DNA of 45,542 nucleotides, taken from Butyrivibrio sp. LC3010. Its GTDB lineage: Bacteria; Bacillota; Clostridia; Lachnospirales; Lachnospiraceae. The stretch lies in contig NZ_AUJU01000029.1 in assembly GCF_000424385.1 (NCBI RefSeq), forward strand, positions 1-45,542. The letters run 5' to 3'. A program made the translations under genes and the position numbers. This document shows, piece after piece, positions 33,774 through 42,815 of the stretch. How positions within the stretch are numbered: the stretch's first letter is position 1; each line of letters starts with the position of its first letter. The notes below the pieces were generated by a model. It saw only the letters and a list, made by a program, of their open reading frames with translations. It was not told where the DNA came from and searched no databases.

Positions 33774-35330
33774 ATGAACGCAGAAACAAAACAGAAACTT
33801 GAATACGTGCAGGGAGTGCTTAAGGAGGCAGAGGTTTACAATCATGCAGGAAGAATCCTTACTTATGATCAGGAGACCATATGCCCTGAAAAAGGTATGG
33901 AAGAGCAGGGTGAGATAATTGCCTTTTTACAGAATCAGGTATTTAAGCTCACTAAGCAGCAGAAATTCATTGACGCTGCAGAATATTTATATGAGCACAG
34001 AGATGAACTGGAGGAGTTCGACAGAGTATGTGCCGAGCAGCTTCACAGAGATTATGCCAAGACAAAGAACATCACTGCAAAGAAGCAGCTTGAGTTTTCA
34101 AGAATAATGAACAAGGCTTTCGTGGACTGGTCCGCAGCAAGGAAAAACTCAGATTTTTCAATGTTTGCTGATTCTCTTAAGAAGGTCAGGGATGCAAATA
34201 TCGAGATGGTTAAGCTTCGTGATCCAAAGGACGCTGAGGATACAGGTAAAGCTGCAAAGAGCCTTGAGCCTTCCGATAAAAACTATGTTATAGGCCAGCT
34301 CATCGGTGATTATGAGCGAGGAATAACTATTGAGGAGCTGGATGAATGCTTCGAGCACTGCAAGGAGAGACTTGTTCCCCTTCTTAAGAAGCTTATGAAC
34401 AGCAAAAAGAAAATCCGCACAGACTTTATGCACAAGGAAGTATCCGAAGAACAGCAGAGAAAAATGAGCGACTACCTTCTTGGCGTTCTTAAGTATGATC
34501 TTTCAAGAGGTGCTTATTCCACATCAGAGCATCCTTTTACAGACTGGATGGGTAAAAATGATATCCGTATAACAACTCATTACTATCCTACTGATTTTGC
34601 TGCCAGCATGTATTCCATTATCCATGAGAGCGGACATGCTCTGTTTGAAATGCTGCAACCCGGAGAGAATTATGATCATTTCATAGAAGGCGGAAAAACT
34701 CTCGGCATGCACGAGTCTGTTTCAAGAATGTACGAGAACAGAATCGGTCGTTCCAAGAGCTTTATCAAATTGATTTATCCCAAGACCTGCGAGATTTTCC
34801 CTGAGGTTATGGAAGGCGTATCAGAGGAGGAATTCTACGAAGCAATAAATGTGGTGAAGCCTTCACTTATCAGAACTGAATCTGATGAATTTACCTACAC
34901 TTTCCATATAATCATCAGATATGAGATTGAAAAAGAAATCATAAGTGGTGACATAGACATTGCTGACATACCCCGCAGATGGAGGGAGAAGTACGAGGAA
35001 TATCTTGGAGTATCTCCAAAGACAGACAGAGAGGGTGTACTTCAGGATGTGCACTGGACATCAGGCTTTGGATATTTCCCTACATATTCAATGGGCAACA
35101 TGTACAACGCAATGTACTATAACCGCATGAAAAACGAGATCGATATAGACGGACTTGTTGAAAAGGGCGATTTTGATGCCATCAATAGCTGGATGAAGGA
35201 GAATATTTTCAAGAAAGCAGACAGATTATCACCTTCAGAGTGGATAAAGGATATCACCGGAAGAGATTTTACTGCGGATGATTTCCTTGATTACCTTGAG
35301 GAAAAATATTCTGCTCTCTATGAGATCTGA
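33774..35330 (+). CDS. M32-family carboxypeptidase (carboxypeptidase Taq type)
   Basis: A 518-aa cytoplasmic zinc metallocarboxypeptidase that removes C-terminal residues from peptides. The zinc motif is IIHESGHALFE (His284, Glu285, His288), with the third ligand in MHESVSRMYENRIGRS (Glu314). IRTESDEFTYTFHIIIRYEIE and the C-terminal GYFPTYSMGNMYNAMY are also characteristic of the family. Length is normal at about 500 aa. AGAAAGG lies about 14 nt upstream of the ATG, a little far. The kinase gene starts 5 nt after the stop, so the signalling operon may begin here by read-through. Confidence 0.93.
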   Translation: MNAETKQKLEYVQGVLKEAEVYNHAGRILTYDQETICPEKGMEEQGEIIAFLQNQVFKLTKQQKFIDAAEYLYEHRDELEEFDRVCAEQLHRDYAKTKNITAKKQLEFSRIMNKAFVDWSAARKNSDFSMFADSLKKVRDANIEMVKLRDPKDAEDTGKAAKSLEPSDKNYVIGQLIGDYERGITIEELDECFEHCKERLVPLLKKLMNSKKKIRTDFMHKEVSEEQQRKMSDYLLGVLKYDLSRGAYSTSEHPFTDWMGKNDIRITTHYYPTDFAASMYSIIHESGHALFEMLQPGENYDHFIEGGKTLGMHESVSRMYENRIGRSKSFIKLIYPKTCEIFPEVMEGVSEEEFYEAINVVKPSLIRTESDEFTYTFHIIIRYEIEKEIISGDIDIADIPRRWREKYEEYLGVSPKTDREGVLQDVHWTSGFGYFPTYSMGNMYNAMYYNRMKNEIDIDGLVEKGDFDAINSWMKENIFKKADRLSPSEWIKDITGRDFTADDFLDYLEEKYSALYEI

Positions 35331-35335
35331 TAAAG

Positions 35336-36973
35336 ATGAAGACAGGTGGCACTCGTTTTAAGTTCATATTGTACGTGGTCCTTATGGTCATAAGTCTTTT
35401 TGCCGGAGGAGCTTCGATATCATACAGATGGAAAATACTGTGGGTAGTATTATTTACTCTTTTGTTTGCCCTGTTTCTGGTGCTGGCAGGATATACCTAT
35501 ATGTCAGGTCAGAGGGACAGTGCCTATGACACATTAAGAAGGCAGAAGGAAAAGGATGAAGAGAACACAAAGCGCAGAATGGATTATTTTGCGAGCATGG
35601 CTCATGAGATCAGAACACCTATAAATGCGATACTTGGATATGATGAACTCATTTTAAGAGAGTACAACGATCCTGCCTTAAGGCAATATGCGTATAACAT
35701 CAGGTCTGCGGGCAATACTCTTCTGGCGCTTATAAATGATTCCCTGGATTACTCAAGGATTGAAGCAGGAAAAATCGAGCTTTTCATAGCTGAGTATGAT
35801 CTTGCGACTGTGGTTGAGGATATGATAAGTCTCATAAGACCAAGAGCGCTTTCCAAGGGACTTGATCTTAAGGGCTATGTGAATAAGAGCGTTCCCCGTA
35901 AGCTTTACGGAGATGCAGGAAGATTAAAGCAATGTATAGCCAATATTCTGACGAATGCAGTGAAATATACGCAGGAGGGCGAAATCGATTTTTCTGTGGA
36001 CTATGAACCTGTGAGTAATGAGACGATACTTTTGAAAATCGCTGTCAGAGATACGGGTATAGGAATCAGGCAGGAAGACCTGGAAAGACTTTATGAACCC
36101 TTCGAGAGAATTGAGGAAGCTAACATAAGAAGTATTGAGGGAAGCGGCCTTGGTATTTCTATAGTAAGAGAAATCCTGGCGCTCATGGACAGCGAGCTGA
36201 AGGTGGAGAGTATTTACGGCGAAGGAAGCAATTTCCATTTCGAGGTCAGACAGAAAATCGCTGACAGTAAGCCTGTTGGAGATTTTGAGCAGGAATATGC
36301 ACAGAGCGTGATTGATAAAGAGCACTTTGAAATCAGCTTTACGGCACCGGATGCCAGGGTACTTGTGGTGGATGGAATAGAACTCAATCTTGCCATTATG
36401 GAAGGGCTTCTTAATGGTACCGGAATACAGGTGGATTCAGCGTTATCTGTTGAGACAGGCCTTGAGCTTGCCAGAGAAAATGTCTATGACATAGTGTTTA
36501 TGGACTATAAGCTTATACGATTTAGTGGAGGGGATGCCATAAGAAAACTCCATGGAGAAACTTTAGAAAAGGATGCAAACAGTCATAACCACTACAGGAA
36601 TAATCTTAAGTATTACAGAAGGTCCAAGGGATCTGGTGCCTTGGGTGATGCGAATGATTCGCAAAAAACAGATGAGACTAATAAGGGGAAAAACTCAGCT
36701 ACACCTGTTATCGCCGTGGCTTCCGGAACTGGTCAGGAAATCCAGAATGGGTATAGAACGCAGGAAGTTTCGGATTATCTGATAAGACCTGTAGTTTATA
36801 AAGAATTGGAAGCGATGCTTTTAAAGTATCTTCCTTCTGAAAAGGTAGTAAAATCCGGAAACAAAGGACCGGAGTTTGATAAAAACATAAATGCCAAAGC
36901 ACCGCTTCTTGCATCAAAGGAGAAGCTTCAGGAGGCATACAAGATTCTTGCACAAAGGGAGCAGGTGAATTGA
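35336..36973 (+). CDS. Hybrid sensor histidine kinase with degenerate receiver domain
   Basis: A 545-aa membrane kinase. Two N-terminal helices (about residues 8-52) lead to HisKA with FASMAHEIRTPINAI (His90). The HATPase has DTGIGI from Asp239 and GSGLGIS near residue 270. The C-terminal receiver is damaged. VLVVDGIELN keeps Asp346 but has Gly where the second acid belongs. The phosphoacceptor Asp390 (FMDYK) is kept. The normal Thr/Ser region reads AVASGTG, and the KP lysine is Arg484. A 45-residue Asn/Ser/Lys-rich insert interrupts it. This is the only complete kinase core in the cluster and probably phosphorylates the neighbours. The start is coupled to the end of the peptidase gene. Confidence 0.9.
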   Translation: MKTGGTRFKFILYVVLMVISLFAGGASISYRWKILWVVLFTLLFALFLVLAGYTYMSGQRDSAYDTLRRQKEKDEENTKRRMDYFASMAHEIRTPINAILGYDELILREYNDPALRQYAYNIRSAGNTLLALINDSLDYSRIEAGKIELFIAEYDLATVVEDMISLIRPRALSKGLDLKGYVNKSVPRKLYGDAGRLKQCIANILTNAVKYTQEGEIDFSVDYEPVSNETILLKIAVRDTGIGIRQEDLERLYEPFERIEEANIRSIEGSGLGISIVREILALMDSELKVESIYGEGSNFHFEVRQKIADSKPVGDFEQEYAQSVIDKEHFEISFTAPDARVLVVDGIELNLAIMEGLLNGTGIQVDSALSVETGLELARENVYDIVFMDYKLIRFSGGDAIRKLHGETLEKDANSHNHYRNNLKYYRRSKGSGALGDANDSQKTDETNKGKNSATPVIAVASGTGQEIQNGYRTQEVSDYLIRPVVYKELEAMLLKYLPSEKVVKSGNKGPEFDKNINAKAPLLASKEKLQEAYKILAQREQVN

Positions 36974-38802
36974 TACTCAAATATAATATTTTTCTTGAGC
37001 TGGCAGTGATTCCACTGGATTTCATATTGTGTGTGTTCTTCCAATTAAGATATGGGGATGATACGAAGGTAAACAAGGAGTTTAAGCTCCTTGCTTATCT
37101 TGTTTTTTGGGGCACGATCGCAGATGTTGTAGATGCAGTAATGCTTTCATATGACATGCTGTTCTCACCTGTGCCGTTGTATATTATCCATACCATTAAT
37201 TATTGTCTTGCAACCGGTGGCTCTTTCCAGTTTGTAAGATATGTTATTTCCTATGTTGGAGATGAGTACAGCCGTACAGATGGCTCATTTATTAACAGGG
37301 TGCTTCTGCTTATTTATGGAATCCTGATTGTTCAGAATTTTTTTACAGGAACGGTGTTTTCATATTCCGACAGTGGTGAGATGCTGGTAGGACCGCTATT
37401 TACAATGGTTGTATATGCATTTCCGCTTTATTACATATTAAGTGGGGGAGTGTTCATACTTAGTCATAGTGAGAACTATGCCAGAAAAATGAAATATGCA
37501 CTGGCAGCCACATTTGTCTTTATGGTGTCACTGTATACACTTCAGATGTTTTTATACAGAAGCCTTCTTGTGACATTTTTTGCAGCATCAATAGCAATCC
37601 TTGTTATTTTCCTTACACTTGAGACTCCTGATTATATTAAGCTTAAGAAGACTCTGGAGGAGCTTTCAATTTCCAAAAGAGAACTTGAAGCATCCAGCAT
37701 AAGAGCCACAGAGGCGAGCCATGCCAAGACAAGATTCCTTGCGCAGATGTCAAATGATATCAGAACTCCTGTCAATGCCATAATGGGGTATTCCAATCTG
37801 ATTCTGGCAGACACAGAAGAGGAGGAAACCAAGGAATATACGAGGCGCGTTAAGATTTCTGCTAAAAGACTTCTTACTTTTTTTGAGAGCGTACTTAATT
37901 ATGTATCGGAGGAATCTGATGAGAAGGCTTCCCGGAGACTTCCTTCCATGGCTGAACTTATAGAGAACACAGATGAGAGCGAGTTTATGGATGATGAGGG
38001 AAACTCTGTAAGGAAGGGGCTCACCGGAGCTTCAGATATGAGAATACTTGCGGTGGATGACACGCCTGCTAATCTGGATATCCTTGTAAGGATGCTTACT
38101 CCTATGGGATTTACTGTGGATACTGCATCCAATGGGCAGGAAGCTGTGATTCAGGTTAGGAAATTTAGATATGATCTGATTTTTATGGATCATCTGATGC
38201 CAATAATGGATGGCGTAAAAGCTCTAAGGCAGCTCCGTGATGAAAAACTTTGCGACAATACTCCGATTATAATACTGACTGCCAATGCCATTGAGGGTGA
38301 AGAGGAGAAGTATTTAAATGAGGGCTTTGCAGCTTATCTTACTAAGCCTTTTACTGAGGATATGGTAACGGATATCCTTAAGAGATTCCTTCCTCTTAAG
38401 GATTCCAATGTCAGCGGAAGCATGGATGTCATAGCCTGGGAGAATCTGCAGGAGCGCATTCCTATGGTTAGGGTTGCAGATGCAAGAGAGTATACTCTTC
38501 ATGACATCAGGCTTTATAAGAAAATTCTTCTTGAGTATTCAAAGGAAGAGTCAGTCAGCAGGATTTCGCAGGCAATTAGAAATGCGGATTACACAAGCTG
38601 CATGGCTCTCATAAGATCTGAAAGAGATATGGCGGAGCTTATTGGTGCGGATAAGCTTGTGAAAATGACTGAGAGACTTGAGGCGATTTGCAGGAAGAAG
38701 GAATTTGATCTTTTGCGGGAGAGAATAGGAGCTTTTGCAGAGGAGAGAAATGATATTGCACATGCACTTTACGAGGAATTGCAGGTAGAAAATAATGAGT
38801 AA
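36970..38802 (+). CDS. Seven-helix pseudo-histidine-kinase with receiver and degenerate HPt
   Basis: A 610-aa protein with about seven N-terminal helices (residues 1-222), then FLAQMSNDIRTPVNAI. The HisKA phosphoacceptor His is replaced by Asn262, and no HATPase domain follows. After a 35-residue linker comes an intact receiver (ILAVDDTPANLD, Asp407 in FMDHLMP, ILTANA, LTKPF). The C-terminal HPt-like helices read MALIRSERDMAELIGA with Arg549 where the active His should be; compare VHSLKSTAKTIGA in the paralogue downstream. It can receive phosphate only on Asp407. TTG 36970 overlaps the previous stop (TTGA), with GGAG upstream. It overlaps the next gene by 8 nt. Confidence 0.88.
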   Translation: MILKYNIFLELAVIPLDFILCVFFQLRYGDDTKVNKEFKLLAYLVFWGTIADVVDAVMLSYDMLFSPVPLYIIHTINYCLATGGSFQFVRYVISYVGDEYSRTDGSFINRVLLLIYGILIVQNFFTGTVFSYSDSGEMLVGPLFTMVVYAFPLYYILSGGVFILSHSENYARKMKYALAATFVFMVSLYTLQMFLYRSLLVTFFAASIAILVIFLTLETPDYIKLKKTLEELSISKRELEASSIRATEASHAKTRFLAQMSNDIRTPVNAIMGYSNLILADTEEEETKEYTRRVKISAKRLLTFFESVLNYVSEESDEKASRRLPSMAELIENTDESEFMDDEGNSVRKGLTGASDMRILAVDDTPANLDILVRMLTPMGFTVDTASNGQEAVIQVRKFRYDLIFMDHLMPIMDGVKALRQLRDEKLCDNTPIIILTANAIEGEEEKYLNEGFAAYLTKPFTEDMVTDILKRFLPLKDSNVSGSMDVIAWENLQERIPMVRVADAREYTLHDIRLYKKILLEYSKEESVSRISQAIRNADYTSCMALIRSERDMAELIGADKLVKMTERLEAICRKKEFDLLRERIGAFAEERNDIAHALYEELQVENNE

Positions 38803-39175
38803 GAAAATACTTGTTGTTGATGATTCTGATATTGAAAGAATGTATTTGCTTGAGCTTTTGGGGCATATTGAAGATATCAGTTATGATGAGGCAGCAGGCT
38901 TTGAAGAAGCTATGCAAAAACTTGAGCAGGAAAAATATGATCTTCTGATCATTGATTACTATTTATCCGAGGGTACCGGGGAAGAGCTGCTAAAACGTAT
39001 CTCCAGCGGAAATCCTTCGGGAAATGGAGAGACTAACGCAGTTGCCATGGGACATGACGCAGATTTTGGCGAAGAGTCTCTTAAGGAGAGCGGTTTTATC
39101 AATTATATTGAAAAGCCTGTTGAATTCAATATGTTAAGGGCTGCTATAAACATGTATTCCAAGGTCAATATTTGA
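38795..39175 (+). CDS. Stand-alone receiver-domain protein
   Basis: A 126-aa CheY-like protein. The acid pair VVDDSD (Asp9, Asp10), phosphoacceptor IIDYYL (Asp54) and the KP lysine (IEKPVEF) are intact. The normal Thr/Ser (LTA-like) position falls in NAVAMGHDAD and appears to be Gly, so switching may be altered. No output domain. The start overlaps the previous gene by 8 nt, with an AGG just upstream. It is likely the shuttle between the kinase and the downstream HD-GYP protein, by analogy with other phosphorelays. Confidence 0.85.
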   Translation: MSKKILVVDDSDIERMYLLELLGHIEDISYDEAAGFEEAMQKLEQEKYDLLIIDYYLSEGTGEELLKRISSGNPSGNGETNAVAMGHDADFGEESLKESGFINYIEKPVEFNMLRAAINMYSKVNI

Positions 39176-39233
39176 AATGGCTTATTTATATTTATGTTTT
39201 TACAACTGTGTCAGGAAGTTGACAGGATACAGG

Positions 39234-39249
39234 ACTACTGCCCAGTAGT
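39234..39249 (+). promoter_or_regulatory. Perfect inverted repeat upstream of the HD-GYP gene
   Basis: ACTACTG-CC-CAGTAGT lies immediately before the AGGGGG ribosome site of the HD-GYP gene. A TTGACA is at 39219-39224 but no good -10 follows. It could be an operator or a small RNA stem next to the ribosome site. Confidence 0.35.
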
Positions 39250-39263
39250 ATGAGGGGGATAAA

Positions 39264-41765
39264 ATGCTGCTTCACAATCTATCGTTTGGTATTTCAGCTA
39301 TTCTTTATGACTTGATAATTTGTTTTTTTCTGAAGTTGACTTATACGGATTCTTACAGTACCACTAAAGCTTTCAGGCGCTTCGCCTATGTACTTACAAT
39401 TGCCGCAGCTATCGATGTAGCTACTGTTGGCATTGAAATATATGCGCTGTATGTGCCGATAGCAGGTCATTACATAATCCATTCACTTAATATCCTTACT
39501 TCTACGGTTGCAGCTAATTCCTATGCCGAATACATAGTGGCATGTGCAAATGTGGATATAAAAGAGACTCTGTTAAGTAAGATCAACCTGACAGTAATAA
39601 TTGCGCAGTGTTTTCTTTTAGTGCAGAATGTCTACACGGGAGCTGTCTTTGAATATACTGTTTCAGGCGGCTATAAGCATGGGGTTCTTTTTTTGGCATG
39701 CTCATTGCTTTTCCCTGCTTATTACATTCTTCTGGCAACCGGTTTTGTAAGTGTAAACAGAAAAAGCTATACACTTTTGCAGCTGGTTAGCATTATAACT
39801 GCAACGATACTTGTCATTGCAATCTATATGGTACAGATGATGTGGCTTCAAAGTGTGGTTCTGACATTTTTTGCGGCATCAGTTGCACTTCTTGTTCTGT
39901 TGTTTACCCTTGAAACACCGGATTATCATAAGCTTGAGAGTACGATTGGCAAGCTTGAAGCTGCTGAGAAGGAAGCTCTTGATGCCAGGAAAAAGGCGGA
40001 AGAAGCAAATGATGCAAAGAGCGATTTTTTGTCGCAGATGTCTCATGAAATAAGAACGCCTATCAATTCGATTCTGGGCTTTGATAATTTGATTCTGGAA
40101 AATACCAATGACAACAAGATTTCTGAATATGCTTCGAAAATAAAGGGAGCAGGGGAAACACTGCTTGCTTTCTTTAATAATCTGTTAAATCTGATAGCAC
40201 AAAATCCCGGAGAGGATGTAGATATCGGCAGTCTTTTTGATTATTCGGCACTACTTGAAAATGATCTTGATGAGATTATCGTGCCAATCATGCCAAGAGC
40301 GCAGATACTGGTGGTTGATGATAATGCCATGAACGTTGACCTTCTGCTCAAGATACTAAATAAAACAGAAGCTCAGATAGATACAGCCGTAGATGGACAA
40401 AAGGCTCTTATGAAGCTGAGAAAAAAGACCTACGACCTGGTAGTTATGGACCATATGATGCCCATAATGGACGGTATTGAAACTCTGAGCATCATGAGAG
40501 AAGAGAGACTAAGCAGAAATGCACCTGTAATAATGCTGACGGCAGGAGGTCTTAGAGGGGATGAGGAGAGATTTAAGGAGCTTGGTTTTGATGCATATCT
40601 GACAAAACCTGTTGAAGCTGAAAAAATATATGCTCTTTTGATTGATATTATGCCCTCAGCACTTATCGATAGCAGGGCTTCTCTTGAACACGTATATTAT
40701 ATGGAAAATAAGCAGAAAAATTCTGAGAATGGTGCAGTACCTGTAGAAGACGTTCCTAAGAAAAGAACGTTGGCTGAGATTTTTTCTGACATCAATGTGG
40801 AAGCCGGCCTTGGCTTCTGTATGGGGGATGAGGATTTTTATCTGTCTCAGATAGAGATGTTTGCTGACAGCGATAAAGGCAATGAACTCACAAAATGTCT
40901 GGAAACAAACAATTTTGATGACTATCTGATTATGGTTCACTCCTTAAAAAGTACGGCAAAAACAATAGGTGCTGATAGCCTTGCTGAGGAAGCATTAAAG
41001 CTTGAAAATGCCATAAAGGATGGAAATACAAAGCTTGTTGTAGATGAGCATCCGGCACTTAAGGAACACTTTGAAAACTTAAGCTTAAGGCTTAAGGAGG
41101 GTATAAAAGAGTATAATTCAAAAGATGCTTTGATAGAGAAGAACTATCAGGGTACGACTGACCTTTCACCCGAGATTAAGGAGATGGCAGGTTCCGGACT
41201 TTCAGCGCAAATACTGCTTGCTCTTGCAAACACGGTGGATTCAAGGGATGTGAATAATCCGGGAAGATCCATGAGGGTTGCGAAATACTCGATTGAGATC
41301 GCACGAAGACTTGGAAAGAGCGAAACAGAGCAGCAAAGCATTTATTACATGGGACTTGTGCATGATATAGGAAAGCTGGTAATACCTGAGAAGATACTGC
41401 GAAAGCCTGATATTCTTACTGAGGATGAGGCTGAGATAGTTCGTCAGCATCCGATAATAGGTTATGAGATTCTGAGAAATATATCTGAGATGCCGGGGCT
41501 TGCAACAGGAGCAAGATGGCACCATGAGAGATATGATGGGACAGGATATCCCGATGGACTTGCAGGAGAAGAAATACCTGTTGAAGCCAGAATCATTGGA
41601 ATAGCTGACGCTTATGATGCCATGACATCCGAGAGACCGTACGCTTCCGTGATGCCTCCTGCAAAAATAAAAAAGGAACTGGATAAAAACCGCGGGAAGC
41701 AGTTCGATCCAGTTCTCGTAGATGTACTTATAGCCATGATCGATGAGGATACAGGCATGTTATAA
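39264..41765 (+). CDS. Seven-helix HisKA-receiver-HPt-HD-GYP signalling protein without an ATPase domain
   Basis: An 833-aa protein. About seven helices (residues 1-220) are paralogous to those of the upstream pseudokinase, both ending FFAAS with LETPDY then KL. HisKA keeps its His (MSHEIRTP, His261) but no HATPase follows. The receiver is intact (LVVDDNAMN, Asp396, LTAGG, LTKPV). The HPt keeps MVHSLKSTAKTIGA (His559). The C-terminal HD-GYP has VHDIGK (His700, Asp701) and WHHERYDGTGYPDG (His753, His754, GYP 761-763), but the first metal His of the usual GHS-RVA is Arg668. Likely a cyclic-di-GMP phosphodiesterase or sensor controlled by a phosphorelay. AGGGGG precedes the ATG. Confidence 0.9.
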   Translation: MLLHNLSFGISAILYDLIICFFLKLTYTDSYSTTKAFRRFAYVLTIAAAIDVATVGIEIYALYVPIAGHYIIHSLNILTSTVAANSYAEYIVACANVDIKETLLSKINLTVIIAQCFLLVQNVYTGAVFEYTVSGGYKHGVLFLACSLLFPAYYILLATGFVSVNRKSYTLLQLVSIITATILVIAIYMVQMMWLQSVVLTFFAASVALLVLLFTLETPDYHKLESTIGKLEAAEKEALDARKKAEEANDAKSDFLSQMSHEIRTPINSILGFDNLILENTNDNKISEYASKIKGAGETLLAFFNNLLNLIAQNPGEDVDIGSLFDYSALLENDLDEIIVPIMPRAQILVVDDNAMNVDLLLKILNKTEAQIDTAVDGQKALMKLRKKTYDLVVMDHMMPIMDGIETLSIMREERLSRNAPVIMLTAGGLRGDEERFKELGFDAYLTKPVEAEKIYALLIDIMPSALIDSRASLEHVYYMENKQKNSENGAVPVEDVPKKRTLAEIFSDINVEAGLGFCMGDEDFYLSQIEMFADSDKGNELTKCLETNNFDDYLIMVHSLKSTAKTIGADSLAEEALKLENAIKDGNTKLVVDEHPALKEHFENLSLRLKEGIKEYNSKDALIEKNYQGTTDLSPEIKEMAGSGLSAQILLALANTVDSRDVNNPGRSMRVAKYSIEIARRLGKSETEQQSIYYMGLVHDIGKLVIPEKILRKPDILTEDEAEIVRQHPIIGYEILRNISEMPGLATGARWHHERYDGTGYPDGLAGEEIPVEARIIGIADAYDAMTSERPYASVMPPAKIKKELDKNRGKQFDPVLVDVLIAMIDEDTGML

Positions 41766-41774
41766 AAAGTATTC

Positions 41775-41817
41775 AATAATCGTAATGGACCAGGTCCAGT
41801 ACGGTTATTATTTTTTC
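41775..41817 (+). terminator. Strong terminator between the HD-GYP and LytTR genes
   Basis: AATAATCGTA (41775-41784) pairs with TACGGTTATT (41800-41809) with one G-U pair. The inner TGGAC/GTCCA extends the stem, and TTTTTT follows. The hairpin is close to symmetric and probably also ends the convergent LytTR transcript. Confidence 0.9.
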
Positions 41818-41850
41818 TGAGGAAAAACAGGAATCTATAGGTATTCTGAA

Positions 41851-42573
41851 TTACAACAGATCTCTTATGGCGAACTCTGCCAGCATACGGTTTGCTTCAC
41901 GGAGGCTTTCACGCCTGATATGCACTGTATCGCCATCCTTCATGACGAACATCTGAAGATCCTTGTCTATATTCTTGGCATGGGCGAGGTTTACCAGGTA
42001 ACTTTTGTGGCAGCGCATGAAAGAATCATCGGGAGTCTGGGCTTCGATATCGTCCAGTTTTCCGGTGAGCTGAAGAGTTGCACCGTTAGCCATATGCATG
42101 TAGAGAGTATGGGCGCTCTGCTCAACATAACAGATTTTTTCGAAGGAGAAGGTCATATCCTTTCCGCCAATGCGGACGGATACACCGCCCTGGGCACCTT
42201 TCATCTGTGCTGCAAGGTCAAGTACTTCACCGACCTCTGTTGGATTGAAGGGTTTCATAAGATAGCGGATCACGCGGTTTTTATAGCCTTCCATGGCGTG
42301 GTCCTGACTTGATGTCGCAAATACGATTGGAACTGAAGCGTCGATACTTCGAATTTTGCTGGTTGCATCAACACCTCCCATTCCCGGCATGAGTATATCC
42401 ATGAAAATGAGATCATAGATGCCTGGCCTGAAATTTGATAAAAAGTCCTCTCCGGACTCAAAAAGGTTTATTTCCGTTCCGGGACGCTGTTTTTCAATAA
42501 TGAATTGAAGCTGACGTCTCTGTGCCATTTCGTCGTCACAAACAGCAACTTTTAGTATATCTGAACTACTCAT
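41851..42573 (-). CDS. LytTR-family response regulator
   Basis: A 240-aa DNA-binding regulator. The receiver has VCDDE (Asp13, Asp14), FMDILMPGMGG (Asp59) and YLMKPF. The C-terminal LytTR domain (about residues 135-238) includes ICYVEQSAHTLYMH and FMRCHKSYLVNL. ATG 42573 is chosen because GAGGAAGAG lies about 5 nt upstream; the ATG at 42588 has no ribosome site. No cognate kinase of the LytS/AgrC type is adjacent; it faces the phosphorelay cluster. Targets are unknown. Confidence 0.92.
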   Translation of the reverse strand: MSSSDILKVAVCDDEMAQRRQLQFIIEKQRPGTEINLFESGEDFLSNFRPGIYDLIFMDILMPGMGGVDATSKIRSIDASVPIVFATSSQDHAMEGYKNRVIRYLMKPFNPTEVGEVLDLAAQMKGAQGGVSVRIGGKDMTFSFEKICYVEQSAHTLYMHMANGATLQLTGKLDDIEAQTPDDSFMRCHKSYLVNLAHAKNIDKDLQMFVMKDGDTVHIRRESLREANRMLAEFAIRDLL

Positions 42574-42741
42574 ATATCTCTTCCTCATAAAAAGATTAAA
42601 GCATTATAAACTAATTGTAATAATTATATAATATCATAATTAGACATATTGAGAACAGTCATTAACATAAATATAATAAAAGTCAAGTACGAATTATGTA
42701 GCAGCCCATGCATATTTGGGTAAACTGTTTCCGTATCAGAT

Positions 42742-42750
42742 TGTTATACT
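42742..42750 (+). promoter_or_regulatory. Extended -10 for the surface-protein/diguanylate cyclase pair
   Basis: TG at 42742-42743, then TATACT at 42745-42750, is an extended -10 element; no good -35 is at 17 bp. The leader is about 60 nt to the ATG at 42816. Confidence 0.45.
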
Positions 42751-42815
42751 TAATTATGAAGATTTTTGTTTCGAAGGAGCGTCATTCCTTTGAACGAAAG
42801 GTGATGGGGAGATAG

